Positions 1 to 7,923 of a stretch of DNA of 64,000 nucleotides are shown here, piece by piece (the stretch's first letter is position 1; each line of letters starts with the position of its first letter). Below the pieces are notes generated by a model. That model saw only the letters and a list, made by a program, of their open reading frames with translations. It searched no databases and was not told the DNA's origin. A program made the translations under genes and the position numbers. Source of the stretch: Vineibacter terrae (lineage in GTDB: Bacteria > Pseudomonadota > Alphaproteobacteria > Reyranellales > Reyranellaceae); NCBI RefSeq assembly GCF_008039615.1, contig NZ_VDUZ01000004.1, forward strand, positions 62,001-126,000. Reading direction: 5' to 3'.

Positions 1-541
1 GCGGCTTGATGATCCAGTCCAGCGCCGTGCGCAGGTCGGTGGGCGTGTAGGCCTCGCCGGAGGGCTTGCGCGCATCGGGCCTGGCCTCGACGGCGAACAT
101 GAAGATCTCGCCCAGGCCGGTCGAGACCGGCCCCATGGACGTCTCGACGCCCGCGGGAAGCTGGTCCTTGACCTGCTGGACACGCTCGTTCACGAGCTGG
201 CGCGCGAAATAGATGTCGGTGCCGTCCTTGAAGACGACCGTGACCTGGCTCAGCCCGTAGCGCGACAGCGAGCGGGTGTATTGCAGGTCGGGCAGGCCGC
301 CCATCCCGGTCTCGATGGGGAAGGTGATGCGCTGCTCGACCTCCAGCGGCGAGTAGCCGGGAGCCTGGGTGTTGATCTGGACCTGCACGTTGGTGATGTC
401 GGGCACGGCGTCGATCGGCAGGCGCATGAAGTTCCACACGCCCAGCGCGGCGATGCCCAGCGCCACCAGCATCACCAGCCAGCGCTGGCGGATCGAGGCG
501 GCGAGGATGCCGTCGATGAAGGACCGGCGCTCAGTGGGCAT
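1..541 (-). CDS. czcA: CzcA/CusA-type heavy-metal RND efflux pump, N-terminal part
   Basis: This is the inner-membrane pump of a tripartite heavy-metal efflux system. Only the first 180 codons are present and the rest lies beyond the left edge. Translation from the ATG gives a short cytoplasmic start, a first membrane span (around residues 18-35), then DAVPDITNVQVQINTQAPGY and the EVEQRIT segment that are hallmarks of the HME-RND (CzcA/CusA/SilA) family. The start overlaps the end of the adaptor gene by 11 bp, so the two are translationally coupled. The substrate (Zn/Co/Cd or Cu/Ag) cannot be read because the TM4 charged motif is outside the window. The neighbouring zinc/cadmium/lead-type ATPase and MerR regulator make a Czc role likelier than a Cus role. 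Confidence 0.93.
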   Translation of the reverse strand, partial: MPTERRSFIDGILAASIRQRWLVMLVALGIAALGVWNFMRLPIDAVPDITNVQVQINTQAPGYSPLEVEQRITFPIETGMGGLPDLQYTRSLSRYGLSQVTVVFKDGTDIYFARQLVNERVQQVKDQLPAGVETSMGPVSTGLGEIFMFAVEARPDARKPSGEAYTPTDLRTALDWIIKP

Positions 542-1502
542 GGGTGGCGCTCCCCTTGGCTAGCTCGGCCTTGATCACGAAGCTGTTCCTGGCGGCGTAG
601 ACGTCGCCCGGCATCAGGCCGAACAGTACCTCGGCATGCTCGCTGTCGCGGTTGCCCAGCTCGACGTCGCGGGCCTCGAAGGCATCGCCGTTGCGCACGA
701 AGACCACCGTGCGGCCCTGGTGCGTCTGCAGCGCATCGAGCCTGACGGCCATCTCGACCGGCCTGGCGGCCAGCAGCAGGCGGCCGGTCGCGAACAGGCC
801 CGGCCGCAGCCGGTCGCTGCCGGCGGTCACGGCCCGCGCCAGCGCGCTCTGCGTGTCGCTGGCGCCCAGCGGCGAGACATAGGAGATGCGCGTCTCGATC
901 GGCGCGCCGCCATCGTCGAGGTCGACCACGACGGTGTCGCCGACCTGCACACGGCTGAAGTCGCGGCGATAGACCGAGAAGTCGATCCACACGCTCGAGA
1001 GGTCGGCGATGACGAATACAGGCTTCTGCTCCGAGACGTACTCGCCCAGCGATGCCTGGCGGTCGATGATGGTGCCGCCGATGGCGGCCCGCAGGTCGTA
1101 GGTCGTGAGGCTCTGGTTGCTCTCGATCGTGGCCAGCACGTCGCCCTTGCTGACCTTGTCGCCCAGCCGCTTGCGCACGTCGCGCACGATTCCGGGGAAG
1201 CGCGGCGTCACCTGCGCCAGCGCTTCCTGGTTGGGCTGGATGATGCCGTTCAGCCGCAGGCTGTCGCGCAGGACGGCGGGGCCGGCCTTGACCAGCTCGA
1301 TCCCCGCCGCGGCCACCTTGGCATCGCTGAGCTCGACGCTGTTGGCGCCGTGCTCGTCCTTGTCGTGGTCGCCGTGCTTCTCGGCTGCCGCTTGCGGCTT
1401 GCTGCCGCCGACACCCGAGGCCGGCAGTAAGTAGAAGCCAGCGCCGGCGACCAGGGCGGCGCAGGCCAGGACGATCAGGCTCGTTCGCACAGCACGTGTC
1501 AT
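531..1502 (-). CDS. czcB: Periplasmic adaptor subunit of heavy-metal RND efflux system (CusB/CzcB family)
   Basis: This membrane-fusion protein links the RND pump to the outer-membrane channel. The 323-residue product starts with an N-terminal membrane anchor or signal (LIVLACAALVAGAGFYLL). A short metal-ligand-rich stretch follows (HGDHDKDEHGANS), then the paired lipoyl/barrel-sandwich halves and beta-barrel region typical of HlyD/CusB adaptors (PRFPGIVRDVRKRLGDKVSKG). The ATG was chosen because it forms an ATGA overlap with the upstream outer-membrane factor gene. Longer in-frame extensions would run through that gene. The His/Asp-rich stretch after the anchor may be a metal-sensing or handover site, as in some CzcB proteins; this is inference. 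Confidence 0.92.
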   Translation of the reverse strand: MTRAVRTSLIVLACAALVAGAGFYLLPASGVGGSKPQAAAEKHGDHDKDEHGANSVELSDAKVAAAGIELVKAGPAVLRDSLRLNGIIQPNQEALAQVTPRFPGIVRDVRKRLGDKVSKGDVLATIESNQSLTTYDLRAAIGGTIIDRQASLGEYVSEQKPVFVIADLSSVWIDFSVYRRDFSRVQVGDTVVVDLDDGGAPIETRISYVSPLGASDTQSALARAVTAGSDRLRPGLFATGRLLLAARPVEMAVRLDALQTHQGRTVVFVRNGDAFEARDVELGNRDSEHAEVLFGLMPGDVYAARNSFVIKAELAKGSATHAH

Positions 1503-2767
1503 GGGGTCCTCCCGCCACCCAGGGTCAGCGGACTCCCGGTCAGGCCTTCGATGGTCGCGACGGCAGTGTGGAAGCTCACCAGCGTCTCCTGCTCGCGCAG
1601 CTCGGCTTCGGCGAGCGCCTTGTAGGCTTCGAGAAGCTCCAGCACGGTGAAACGTCCCTGCGCATAGCCGCTGTTGATGGCGTCGAACGCGGCGCGGGCA
1701 TTGGGCAGCACGGCACGGCGCAGCACGCCGATCTCCTGCAGCGCGCCGGTGGCGGCGTCGTAGGCGCGGCCGACGGTGGAGGTCAGCGCCTGCTTGTTGG
1801 CGGCGCGCTCGGCCTCGGTCCTGCCGATCGCCTCCTGCGCCTCGTAGATCGCGCCGCGGTTGCGGTCCCACACCGGGATCGGGATGGACACGCCGAAGCG
1901 CACCGCGTTGTCGCGCGTGTCGCGGTAGTGGCGCCAGCCGACGCTGGCCTGCACGTCGGGCACCACCTTGAGCCGGGCGGTCAGCAGCTCGGCCTCCTTC
2001 TGCGCCCGCACCGCCGTCCAGCGCATCAGCTGCGGATTGCTCTCGATGGCCTGGAGCAGGGTCTGGAAGGAGGGCGGCGGCGCGATCCGCGCGAGATTGC
2101 CGGTGGTGTAGGTGAAATCCGGCGCCGTCCTGCCCATCAGCAGCGCCAGGTCGCGGCGGGCGCCCTCCAGCGCCTTGCGGGCGCGGTCACGGTCGATGCG
2201 CGTCAGCTCGGTGGCCACCTTGGTGCGCGCCACATCGGCCGGCGAGGAGGCGCCGGCATCGACACGCTGCTGCATCTGCGGCGTCATGCGGTCCAGCGCG
2301 GCGAGCTGGCGGTCGAGCAGCGCGACGCGCTGCTGCGCTCCGAGCACGGCCACGAAGGCCGTGGCGGTCTCGGACAGGATTTCCAGGCGGGCGGCGGCGC
2401 GCTGCCAGCGGGCGCTGTCATGGTCGGCCGAAGCGGCAGCGACGCGGGCGCCGCGCTTGCCGCCCAGCTCGATGAGCTGGCTCAGCTGCAGCGTCGTCTC
2501 GGCCGAGCGCAGTCCGCGATAGTCGCGGGAGCCCAGGGCGTTATCGAGCTCGAAGGAGGCCTCGGGGTTGGGGATGGCCCCGGCCTGCGTGCGCCGGCCT
2601 TCGGCCATGCCGATCTCGCGGTCGGCGACGAAGAGGCGTGCGTTGGCGCTGAGCGCCCGCTGCAAGGCCTGCGCCAGCGTCAGCGGCCCGGGTGCTTGCG
2701 CCGATGCGGCGCCGGGAAGAGCAAGCGCGAGCACCAGCGTGCCCACTGAGATGCAACGGAGAAGCAT
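1499..2767 (-). CDS. czcC: TolC-family outer-membrane efflux channel (CzcC/CusC type)
   Basis: The 422-residue outer-membrane factor is the exit duct of the tripartite efflux system. A signal peptide is visible (LVLALALPGAASAQA, cleavage near residue 24). The body has two long helical repeats characteristic of TolC/OEP proteins, with LTLAQALQRALSANARLFVA opening the first repeat and GYAQGRFTVLELLEAYKALA near the end of the second. The order outer channel, adaptor, pump on the minus strand is the classic CBA order, and each gene overlaps the next. No promoter stands out immediately upstream. A small secreted Cys/His protein gene lies 75 bp before it and may be the first cistron. Confidence 0.92.
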   Translation of the reverse strand: MLLRCISVGTLVLALALPGAASAQAPGPLTLAQALQRALSANARLFVADREIGMAEGRRTQAGAIPNPEASFELDNALGSRDYRGLRSAETTLQLSQLIELGGKRGARVAAASADHDSARWQRAAARLEILSETATAFVAVLGAQQRVALLDRQLAALDRMTPQMQQRVDAGASSPADVARTKVATELTRIDRDRARKALEGARRDLALLMGRTAPDFTYTTGNLARIAPPPSFQTLLQAIESNPQLMRWTAVRAQKEAELLTARLKVVPDVQASVGWRHYRDTRDNAVRFGVSIPIPVWDRNRGAIYEAQEAIGRTEAERAANKQALTSTVGRAYDAATGALQEIGVLRRAVLPNARAAFDAINSGYAQGRFTVLELLEAYKALAEAELREQETLVSFHTAVATIEGLTGSPLTLGGGRTP

Positions 2768-2842
2768 GATCCTGACCTGAAAACGACGCGACGAGGGCCG
2801 TCCGATGCGCTGATGCGCCGAACGACCGGGCGAAGTTGTCGG

Positions 2843-3202
2843 TCAGGTCCTGGGAGGCGGGGATTCGGCGACGTGCCGGTGCGACAGCAGAGGCCGCGCG
2901 ATCCATAGCGGCAGCGTGCGGTCGCTGCTGCGATCGGATCCAGTGATGGAAGCGGGCAGCGCGGCCATGGCGCAGCAATGGCACAGCTCGGTGAGGAGGC
3001 GTTCCTTGGCGGCCGGGTCCTGGCCGTCGTCAGTCGCGTCCATCACGATGGCAGGTGTCGCGGGGCTGGCCGCGAACGCGGCGTGGCTGACATGCGCGAC
3101 ACCGGCCATCACGAGGGCCAGCGTGCACAGGATCGACACAAAGCGCCGCAAGCGCCCCAGGAGGCGCTCGTCCCCGCGAGTCGATTCCTGTCGGCCGATC
3201 AT
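2843..3202 (-). CDS. Small secreted or membrane-anchored Cys/His-containing protein of the metal-efflux locus
   Basis: This is a 119-residue protein of unknown function. It has a basic N-terminus followed by a hydrophobic segment (VSILCTLALVMAGVAHVSHA) that looks like a signal peptide or single anchor. A CHCC motif follows in the mature part, with scattered histidines towards the C-terminus, which is compatible with metal binding. I chose the ATG just before the basic/hydrophobic signal; an upstream in-frame start would add 33 residues with no signal character. It is co-oriented with the efflux operon and directly upstream of it, and small proteins of this kind are common ahead of CzcCBA operons. 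A metal-chaperone role is only an inference. Confidence 0.6.
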   Translation of the reverse strand: MIGRQESTRGDERLLGRLRRFVSILCTLALVMAGVAHVSHAAFAASPATPAIVMDATDDGQDPAAKERLLTELCHCCAMAALPASITGSDRSSDRTLPLWIARPLLSHRHVAESPPPRT

Positions 3203-3267
3203 GCCTGCACCAACGACAGCGAGGGCATCCGAGTCAAGTCGATTCGGCGACGCATGCTGCCTGGTAC

Positions 3268-3412
3268 CGGCTATCGGTGGAAGGTGAGTCGGGACTGCCA
3301 TCCCGAGCGTAGCGAGGGATCTGCTGCGAATGGCGCACTGTGCGTCCCACGCGGGAGATCCCTCGCTGCGCTCGGGATGACGGATGCATTAGCGACCCGC
3401 GATTCCCAGCAC
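3268..3412. repeat. REP-like palindromic element, copy 1 (with extended flanks)
   Basis: The core (about 3298-3382) is an imperfect palindrome with arms CATCCCGAGCGTAGCGAGGG and its complement around a smaller GCGCACTGTGCG stem. The same core recurs near 20.14, 24.45, 32.48, 53.76 and 61.72 kb. The flanks of this copy (CGGCTATCGGTG on the left, GCGACC and GCGATTCC on the right) also match the flanks of the copy at 61.7 kb, so the full unit in these two copies is about 145 bp. It sits upstream of the efflux genes in non-coding DNA. Confidence 0.85.
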
Positions 3413-3424
3413 TAGCTGCGTGTT

Positions 3425-3471
3425 GATATGAAACGTCGGATACAGCAACGTTATATCCGACGTTTCGTATC
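3425..3471. promoter_or_regulatory. Long near-perfect palindrome, possible operator or hairpin
   Basis: Two 18-bp arms (GATATGAAACGTCGGATA and its inverted copy) match at 17 of 18 positions around an 11-nt centre. It lies between the end of the P-type ATPase gene and the efflux operon. There is no T-tract after either arm, so it does not look like an intrinsic terminator. Its size and TATAAC-like centre on the minus strand fit a regulator binding region for the efflux operon, but no cognate regulator can be assigned from sequence. Confidence 0.5.
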
Positions 3472-3496
3472 ATCGGATCGTTGTCCGAATGGACCG

Positions 3497-5524
3497 TCAT
3501 GCATCACTCCGCAGGCCGAAGCGCAGCAGGCGCAAGGCGTTGAGGGTGACGATCACGGTGGCGCCCGTGTCGGCCAGGATGGCCATCCACATCGTCGTCG
3601 TGCCCATCAGCGTCGTCGCCAGGAACACGGCCTTAAGGCCCAGCGAGATGGCGATGTTCTGGTGGATGTTGGCCAGCGTGGTGCGCGACAGCCGGACCAG
3701 CTCGGCGACACCGCGCACGCGGTCACGCAGCAGGGCCGCGTCAGCGGTCTCGAGCGCCACTTGTGTGCCGCCGCCCATCGCGATGCCGACAGTCGCAGCG
3801 GCCAGCGCCGGCGCATCGTTGATGCCGTCGCCGACCATCGCGACGGGGCCGGCCGATTTCAGGGTGGCGATCTCGCCCAGCTTCTCGTCGGGCAGCAGCT
3901 CGGCCTTCACGTCGATGCCCAGGGATTGTCCGATGGTGCCGGCGGTGCGGCGGTTGTCGCCCGACAGCAGCACCGTGGCGACGCCGAGCGCGCGCAGCTC
4001 CGCCAGGCCCTGGCGCGCATCCTCGCGTGGCTCGTCGCGCACCGCGATGACCGCCACGACATCGCGATCCGACAGCACCACCACGGCTGTCTTGCCGCCG
4101 CCCTCCCAGCGCTGGATGGCATCGCGCGCCGCCGCCGGCATCGCCGTGGCTTCGCTGGCTGCGTAGCGGGGCGAGGCGACACAGATGCGCCGCCCGTCGA
4201 CCCTGCCGTGCACGGCCTTGCCGGCGATGGCGGTGACGTCATCGGCCGTGGGGTAGGCGAGGTCGCGCTGCCGGGCTTCTTCGATGATGGCGTGCGCGAT
4301 GGGATGCGTCGAGCCCTGCTCGACGGCGGCGGCCAGGCGCAGGGCGGCGTCCTCGCTGCCGTCGAGCGCGAGCAGGTCGGTCACCTTCGGCCGACCGGCG
4401 GTGAGGGTGCCCGTCTTGTCGAAGGCGATGCCGCGCACCGTGCCCATGGCCTCCAGCGCCGCGCCGCCCTTCATCAGCAGGCCGCGCCGCGCGCCGGCGG
4501 CCAGGCCCGAGGCGATCGCGGCCGGGGTGGACAGCACCAGGGCGCAGGGGCAGGCGATCAGCAGCAGCGACAGGCCGCGATAGGCCCAGACATGCCAGTC
4601 GCCACCGAAGACGAGCGGCGGCAGCAGGATCGTGATCGCTGCCGCCAGCATCGCCGCCGGCGTGTACCAGCGGCTGAAGCGGTCGATGAAGCGCGCGGTC
4701 GGCGCCTTGCTTTCCTGCGCCTCCTCGACGCGCTTGATGATGCGCGCGATCGTGTTGTCCTCGGCATCCTTCTCGACGCGCAGCCGCAGGGTGGCGGTGA
4801 GGTTCACCGTGCCGGCGAGCACGGATGTGCCTTCGGCGCGGAAGACCGGGATGGATTCGCCGGTGACCGGCGATTCGTCCAGCGTTGACTGTCCCGAGAC
4901 GATGACACCGTCGGCCGGGATGCGATCGCCGGGCCGCACGCGCAGGATGTCGCCGACTCGCAGCGCTGCGATGGGCACATCCTCGGTGCCGTCGCCGCGC
5001 TCGCGTGCGGCGGTACGCGGCATCAGATCGGCCAGCGCGCGGATGCCGGCGCGGGCGCGCGCCGCCGAGATGCTTTCGAGCATCTCGCCGACCAGGAAGA
5101 GGATCACGACGACGGCCGCTTCCTCGGCCTCGCCGATCACCAGCGCGCCGGCGACCGCGACCACCATCAGGCTCTCGATGGTGAAGAGCTTGCCTCTGCC
5201 CATGGCGGCGGCGGCGCGCCTGCCGACGGGCCAGGCGCCGACCAGCGCCGATACACCAAAAAGCCATGGACTCCAGGCCGGCCGCGCCAGGCCGATGCCA
5301 TAGGCAATGGCCAGGCCGATCACCGTCGCCAGGACAAACCGGAACTGCTCGCTCTGCCACCAGGCGCCGTCGATGCCATGGTCGTGCGAATCATGGGCCG
5401 CATGGTCATCGTCATGATCGTGGTCATGGTCATGGTTGTGCTTGCGCGTCGGCGCGCTGCAGGAGCAGGGGGCGAGCGCAAGCGGCTGGGGCGCAGGTCG
5501 TGACATCGATGGGCATCTCGCCAT
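3497..5524 (-). CDS. zntA: Heavy-metal translocating P1B-type ATPase (ZntA/CadA-like)
   Basis: This inner-membrane ATPase exports divalent soft metals (Zn/Cd/Pb) from the cytoplasm. It carries all P1B hallmarks: TGES near residue 221, the CPC transmembrane motif at 325-327, the DKTGTLT phosphorylation site (Asp369), the STHPIAHA His-Pro motif at about 406 and GDGINDAPAL near 570. There is no HMA domain. The N-terminus instead has CSC followed by a run of His/Asp residues (HNHDHDHDHDDDH), a common alternative metal-binding tail. An ATG six codons downstream is an equally plausible start. It is divergent from the MerR-type regulator, and the promoter between them has a MerR operator. GC-rich codon use matches its neighbours. 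Confidence 0.95.
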   Translation of the reverse strand: MARCPSMSRPAPQPLALAPCSCSAPTRKHNHDHDHDHDDDHAAHDSHDHGIDGAWWQSEQFRFVLATVIGLAIAYGIGLARPAWSPWLFGVSALVGAWPVGRRAAAAMGRGKLFTIESLMVVAVAGALVIGEAEEAAVVVILFLVGEMLESISAARARAGIRALADLMPRTAARERGDGTEDVPIAALRVGDILRVRPGDRIPADGVIVSGQSTLDESPVTGESIPVFRAEGTSVLAGTVNLTATLRLRVEKDAEDNTIARIIKRVEEAQESKAPTARFIDRFSRWYTPAAMLAAAITILLPPLVFGGDWHVWAYRGLSLLLIACPCALVLSTPAAIASGLAAGARRGLLMKGGAALEAMGTVRGIAFDKTGTLTAGRPKVTDLLALDGSEDAALRLAAAVEQGSTHPIAHAIIEEARQRDLAYPTADDVTAIAGKAVHGRVDGRRICVASPRYAASEATAMPAAARDAIQRWEGGGKTAVVVLSDRDVVAVIAVRDEPREDARQGLAELRALGVATVLLSGDNRRTAGTIGQSLGIDVKAELLPDEKLGEIATLKSAGPVAMVGDGINDAPALAAATVGIAMGGGTQVALETADAALLRDRVRGVAELVRLSRTTLANIHQNIAISLGLKAVFLATTLMGTTTMWMAILADTGATVIVTLNALRLLRFGLRSDA

Positions 5525-5568
5525 GACGGGGGATCGAGCACGGTGGCCCGACTTGACATTGCGAGCCC

Positions 5569-5599
5569 TCCGTAAGACCTCCAGCGACTAGAGCTGCAA
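5569..5599 (-). promoter_or_regulatory. MerR-family promoter/operator of the P-type ATPase gene
   Basis: Read on the minus strand, a -35-like TTGCAG and a -10-like TACGGA are separated by 19 bp, the overlong spacing typical of MerR-activated promoters. The spacer holds the dyad CTCTAG-TCG-CTGGAG (5579-5593), which closely resembles the ZntR/CadR-type operator pattern CTxxAGTCGxCTxxAG. It reads towards the metal ATPase, and the MerR gene starts 30 bp away on the other strand. Confidence 0.8.
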
Positions 5600-5628
5600 G
5601 CGCGAGTGTCGTTACAGGATTACATAAC

Positions 5629-6057
5629 ATGTTGATCGGAGAGCTCGCCCGCCGCACCGGCTGCACCGTGCAGACGGTGCGCTACTACGAGGCCGAGGGC
5701 CTTCTGCCTCCGTCGATGCGCACGGAGGGCAATCAGCGCATCTATGTCGCCGAGCACGAGCGGCGCCTCGGCTTCATCCGCCACGCCCGCGAGCTGGGCT
5801 TTCCGCTCAAGAGCATTCGCACCATGCTGTCGCTCGTCGACCGCAACGACCGTTCATGCGCCGAGATCGACCACATCGCGCGCGAGCATCTGTCCGAGGT
5901 GCTGCAGCGCATCGCGCGGCTCGACGCCCTGAAGCAGGAGCTGGAACGCATGGTCGCGGAATGCCATGGCGGGCAGGCGACGGAATGCCGCATCATCGAG
6001 GCGCTCTCGGACCAGTCACACGAGCATGCGCCGTTCCGCGATGACCGGCCGGGATGA
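5629..6057 (+). CDS. cadR: MerR-family metal-responsive regulator (CadR/PbrR/ZntR type)
   Basis: A 142-residue dimeric transcription activator that senses soft metal ions and underwinds the overlong ATPase promoter. The N-terminal winged helix is clear (IGELARRTGCTVQTVRYYEA). A long dimerisation helix follows, and the metal loop has the expected cysteines: one at DRSCAEID and a pair in the C-terminal CHGGQATEC segment. This three-Cys pattern matches CadR/PbrR rather than copper-type CueR. The gene is divergent from the ATPase, with the operator in the shared intergenic region, the standard arrangement for this regulator and target. Confidence 0.92.
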   Translation: MLIGELARRTGCTVQTVRYYEAEGLLPPSMRTEGNQRIYVAEHERRLGFIRHARELGFPLKSIRTMLSLVDRNDRSCAEIDHIAREHLSEVLQRIARLDALKQELERMVAECHGGQATECRIIEALSDQSHEHAPFRDDRPG

Positions 6058-6097
6058 CATTGAGCGGCGTGCATCGATGCGCGCTGCCCGAACGCAA

Positions 6098-6454
6098 TCA
6101 GTCGGCGCTGCGCAGCTCCGGCATATCCTCGACCTGAGGCGCCGCGCCGATCGGTGCGCACGCCGACAGCTCCTCCAGCCGCCTCAGCAGCAGGCTGTCG
6201 GGCGCGACGACGCCGGTGCACTGTCCGGGGAACTGCGTGTCCTCGAACTGGGAGATGGCGCGATAGAGCGCATCGCTCGATATGCCGGCGACGAGGCGGC
6301 CGTTGATGTTGCCGTCGAGGCTGCCGCCGGCGCCGCCGTCATAGGGCGCGACGCTGTTCAGAAGATCGATCACCGTCAATTGATCGTCGGGCCAGTTCTG
6401 GCAGTGCCGGCCATCTTCGCGCGTGTACCGTCCGACGCATCCACGCAATGACAT
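6098..6454 (-). CDS. Hypothetical protein, 118 residues
   Basis: I do not recognise a family. The start has a good ribosome-binding site (AAGGAGG six bases before the ATG) and the codon use is typical of the region, so the gene is probably real. The protein has no signal peptide or membrane span, is rich in Gly/Ser/Asp in the middle (YDGGAGGSLDGNINGRL) and has four cysteines. It converges with the MerR-type gene. Upstream lies a pair of palindromes that may be its control region. Confidence 0.6.
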   Translation of the reverse strand: MSLRGCVGRYTREDGRHCQNWPDDQLTVIDLLNSVAPYDGGAGGSLDGNINGRLVAGISSDALYRAISQFEDTQFPGQCTGVVAPDSLLLRRLEELSACAPIGAAPQVEDMPELRSAD

Positions 6455-6590
6455 CGCGGCCTCCTTCGTCGGCCTGCTCGTTGTGTCACGGAGTTCCGGG
6501 GCGGCGTGCCGATGTCCGGCCGATGGCGCACGGGATATCGTCAGGCGACGCGTTCAGCGGCCTTGTGCGGACCATGGTAGCCTCCATTCT

Positions 6591-6626
6591 ATGAGTGTAT
6601 GCTCATAATATCTGAGTGTCAACTCA
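6591..6626. promoter_or_regulatory. Two tandem palindromes, TetR-operator-like
   Basis: ATGAG-N6-CTCAT (6591-6606) is followed by TGAGT-N4-ACTCA (6613-6626). The dyad centres are 21 bp apart, two helical turns, so two dimers could bind the same DNA face. The half-site TGAGT and its complement recur in both. This is the layout of many TetR/MarR operators, but no such regulator gene adjoins it. It lies about 140 bp upstream of the 118-residue gene on the minus strand. Confidence 0.5.
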
Positions 6627-6729
6627 CAACAGGTGCGGCAACGGCAGCCCCGGGCGAGGAGGGACGCATGATCCCTGCGTCCTCGCTGCGGTGCGGGTGA
6701 TGGAGCGCGTCACGCCCCGATCGCTGGTG

Positions 6730-7137
6730 CTACACGGCCGACAGGTGGCGCGCGCGCGCTCCTGCCGTATCGCCGCGATGCGTCGCGATGCCGGCAAGGA
6801 CAGATGCCAGCTCGCGCAACGCCAAGGGCTTGGGAAAGAAGTGCTGAGCCCCTTCGGCGCAGATCCGCGAGATTTCGTCCGGCGCGGCGTGTCCGGACAT
6901 CACCAGCATCGCCGGCCGCGGCTCGGGGCGGCCCATGCAGGCGTGCACGACGTCAAAGCCGCTGCCGTCCGGCATGCGCATGTCGGTGATGACGACATCG
7001 AAAGGACCGTCGTCGCTCAGCGCGCGGATCGCGGCGGGGGCACCGTCGGCGGCGGTGACGCCGTGACCGCGACGGTGCAGAAATCCGGACAGCTCCGCGA
7101 CAAGCTCCGCTTCATCATCAACCAGGAGGATCTTCAT
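6730..7137 (-). CDS. Single-domain response regulator (CheY-like receiver)
   Basis: A 135-residue stand-alone receiver domain. The acidic pair is in LLVDDEAE (residues 4-11), the phosphoacceptor Asp is in VVITDMRMPDGSG, the switch Ser/Thr is in MSGHA and the conserved Lys is in FPKPL. It has no output domain, so it would act by protein-protein contact, for example in a phosphorelay or on a kinase encoded elsewhere. It has a weak ribosome site. The next gene on the same strand is a MerR-like regulator ending 36 bp further on, but a functional link is not evident. Confidence 0.85.
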   Translation of the reverse strand: MKILLVDDEAELVAELSGFLHRRGHGVTAADGAPAAIRALSDDGPFDVVITDMRMPDGSGFDVVHACMGRPEPRPAMLVMSGHAAPDEISRICAEGAQHFFPKPLALRELASVLAGIATHRGDTAGARARHLSAV

Positions 7138-7173
7138 TGTTGCTTGTCTCCGTGACAGCTCGGTTCCGTCACG

Positions 7174-7605
7174 TCACTGCAGCGCCTCGCGCAGCAAGGC
7201 CAAGGCCTGCCGCAGGTCGCCCAGCGTGTCCTCGATATCCTGGCGCCGTGCCGCATCGGCGTCGCGCGTCTCGACCTGCAGGTGCGTCTCGGGCTGGCGG
7301 CGCAGGTCCAGCCGGGTCACGGCCCGGCTGCTCTCGTCGTCCAGCAGACGCTGCACGCCCTTGATCGTGAAGCCGTCGTTGTAGAGCAGCGACTGGATGC
7401 GGCGCAGCAGCTCGATATCCTCGGGCCCGTAGTAGCGACGGCCGCCGCCGCGCTTGACCGGCGCGATCTGGTTGAACTTGCGCTCCCAGAAACGCAGCAC
7501 ATGGGCCTCGAGGCCGAGCTCGGCAGCGGCCTCGCCGATGGTGAGCAGCCGGGTGGCCGGTGTCGCGGGCTGCCGGTCGGTCCAGGCCAAGTTGGTGCGG
7601 AGCAT
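7174..7605 (-). CDS. MerR-like winged-helix regulator (alphaproteobacterial type)
   Basis: A 143-residue protein with a MerR-type DNA-binding domain: [20 protein letters not shown], then [12 protein letters not shown] and a helix ([12 protein letters not shown]). It matches the MerR-like proteins usually found beside ihfA/fabH in alphaproteobacteria, which have no metal-binding cysteines and often no known ligand. Here it stands apart from those genes. The C-terminal third is a short predicted coiled coil ([18 protein letters not shown]) that probably mediates dimerisation. A ribosome site (AGAGG) precedes the ATG. Confidence 0.85.
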   Translation of the reverse strand: MLRTNLAWTDRQPATPATRLLTIGEAAAELGLEAHVLRFWERKFNQIAPVKRGGGRRYYGPEDIELLRRIQSLLYNDGFTIKGVQRLLDDESSRAVTRLDLRRQPETHLQVETRDADAARRQDIEDTLGDLRQALALLREALQ

Positions 7606-7659
7606 GGTCTACCTCTTTCTTCAGCAATCGGTTGGTTCAGGGAGGTGTCGTGTCGTCCG

Positions 7660-7923
7660 CTAGCGCGTCGCGGCCGCGGGCGTCGTGTCGTCCGCGTCCA
7701 GCGGCTCGCAATCGATCAGATCGACCGACAGGACCGCCGATGAAGGCGCGGCAAGCGATGGTGGCGATGGGGAGGTCTGGACCCACGACGGCAGGCCGGT
7801 GCCGATAGCGAGCGCGGCGCTGCCCAGAAGGGCGGGCACGGTGAACGCGATCAGGATCATCATGCCGCGCGGCATGCGAACGATCGCGCGACCGGCCTGT
7901 GAAGCCAAGTTCGGTCGAGCCAT
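7660..7923 (-). CDS. Small membrane protein
   Basis: An 87-residue hypothetical protein. It has a basic N-terminus (ASQAGRAIVRMPRG) and one hydrophobic segment (MMILIAFTVPALLGSAALA), then a Pro/Ser-rich tail ending with acidic residues. This looks like a single-span membrane protein with its tail outside. The ATG was chosen because GGGGAA lies at a usable distance upstream; a longer in-frame version would add 33 residues without features. No family is recognised and confidence is moderate. Confidence 0.45.
   Translation of the reverse strand: MARPNLASQAGRAIVRMPRGMMILIAFTVPALLGSAALAIGTGLPSWVQTSPSPPSLAAPSSAVLSVDLIDCEPLDADDTTPAAATR

Noticed and set aside
3428-4888. Long open frame on the plus strand over the metal ATPase
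   Set aside because: It lies entirely antisense to a gene with complete P-type ATPase motifs; high GC removes stop codons from the antisense frame.
6423-6608. Small plus-strand frame near the tandem operators
   Set aside because: No ribosome site, overlaps the start of the minus-strand gene, and composition is not coding-like.
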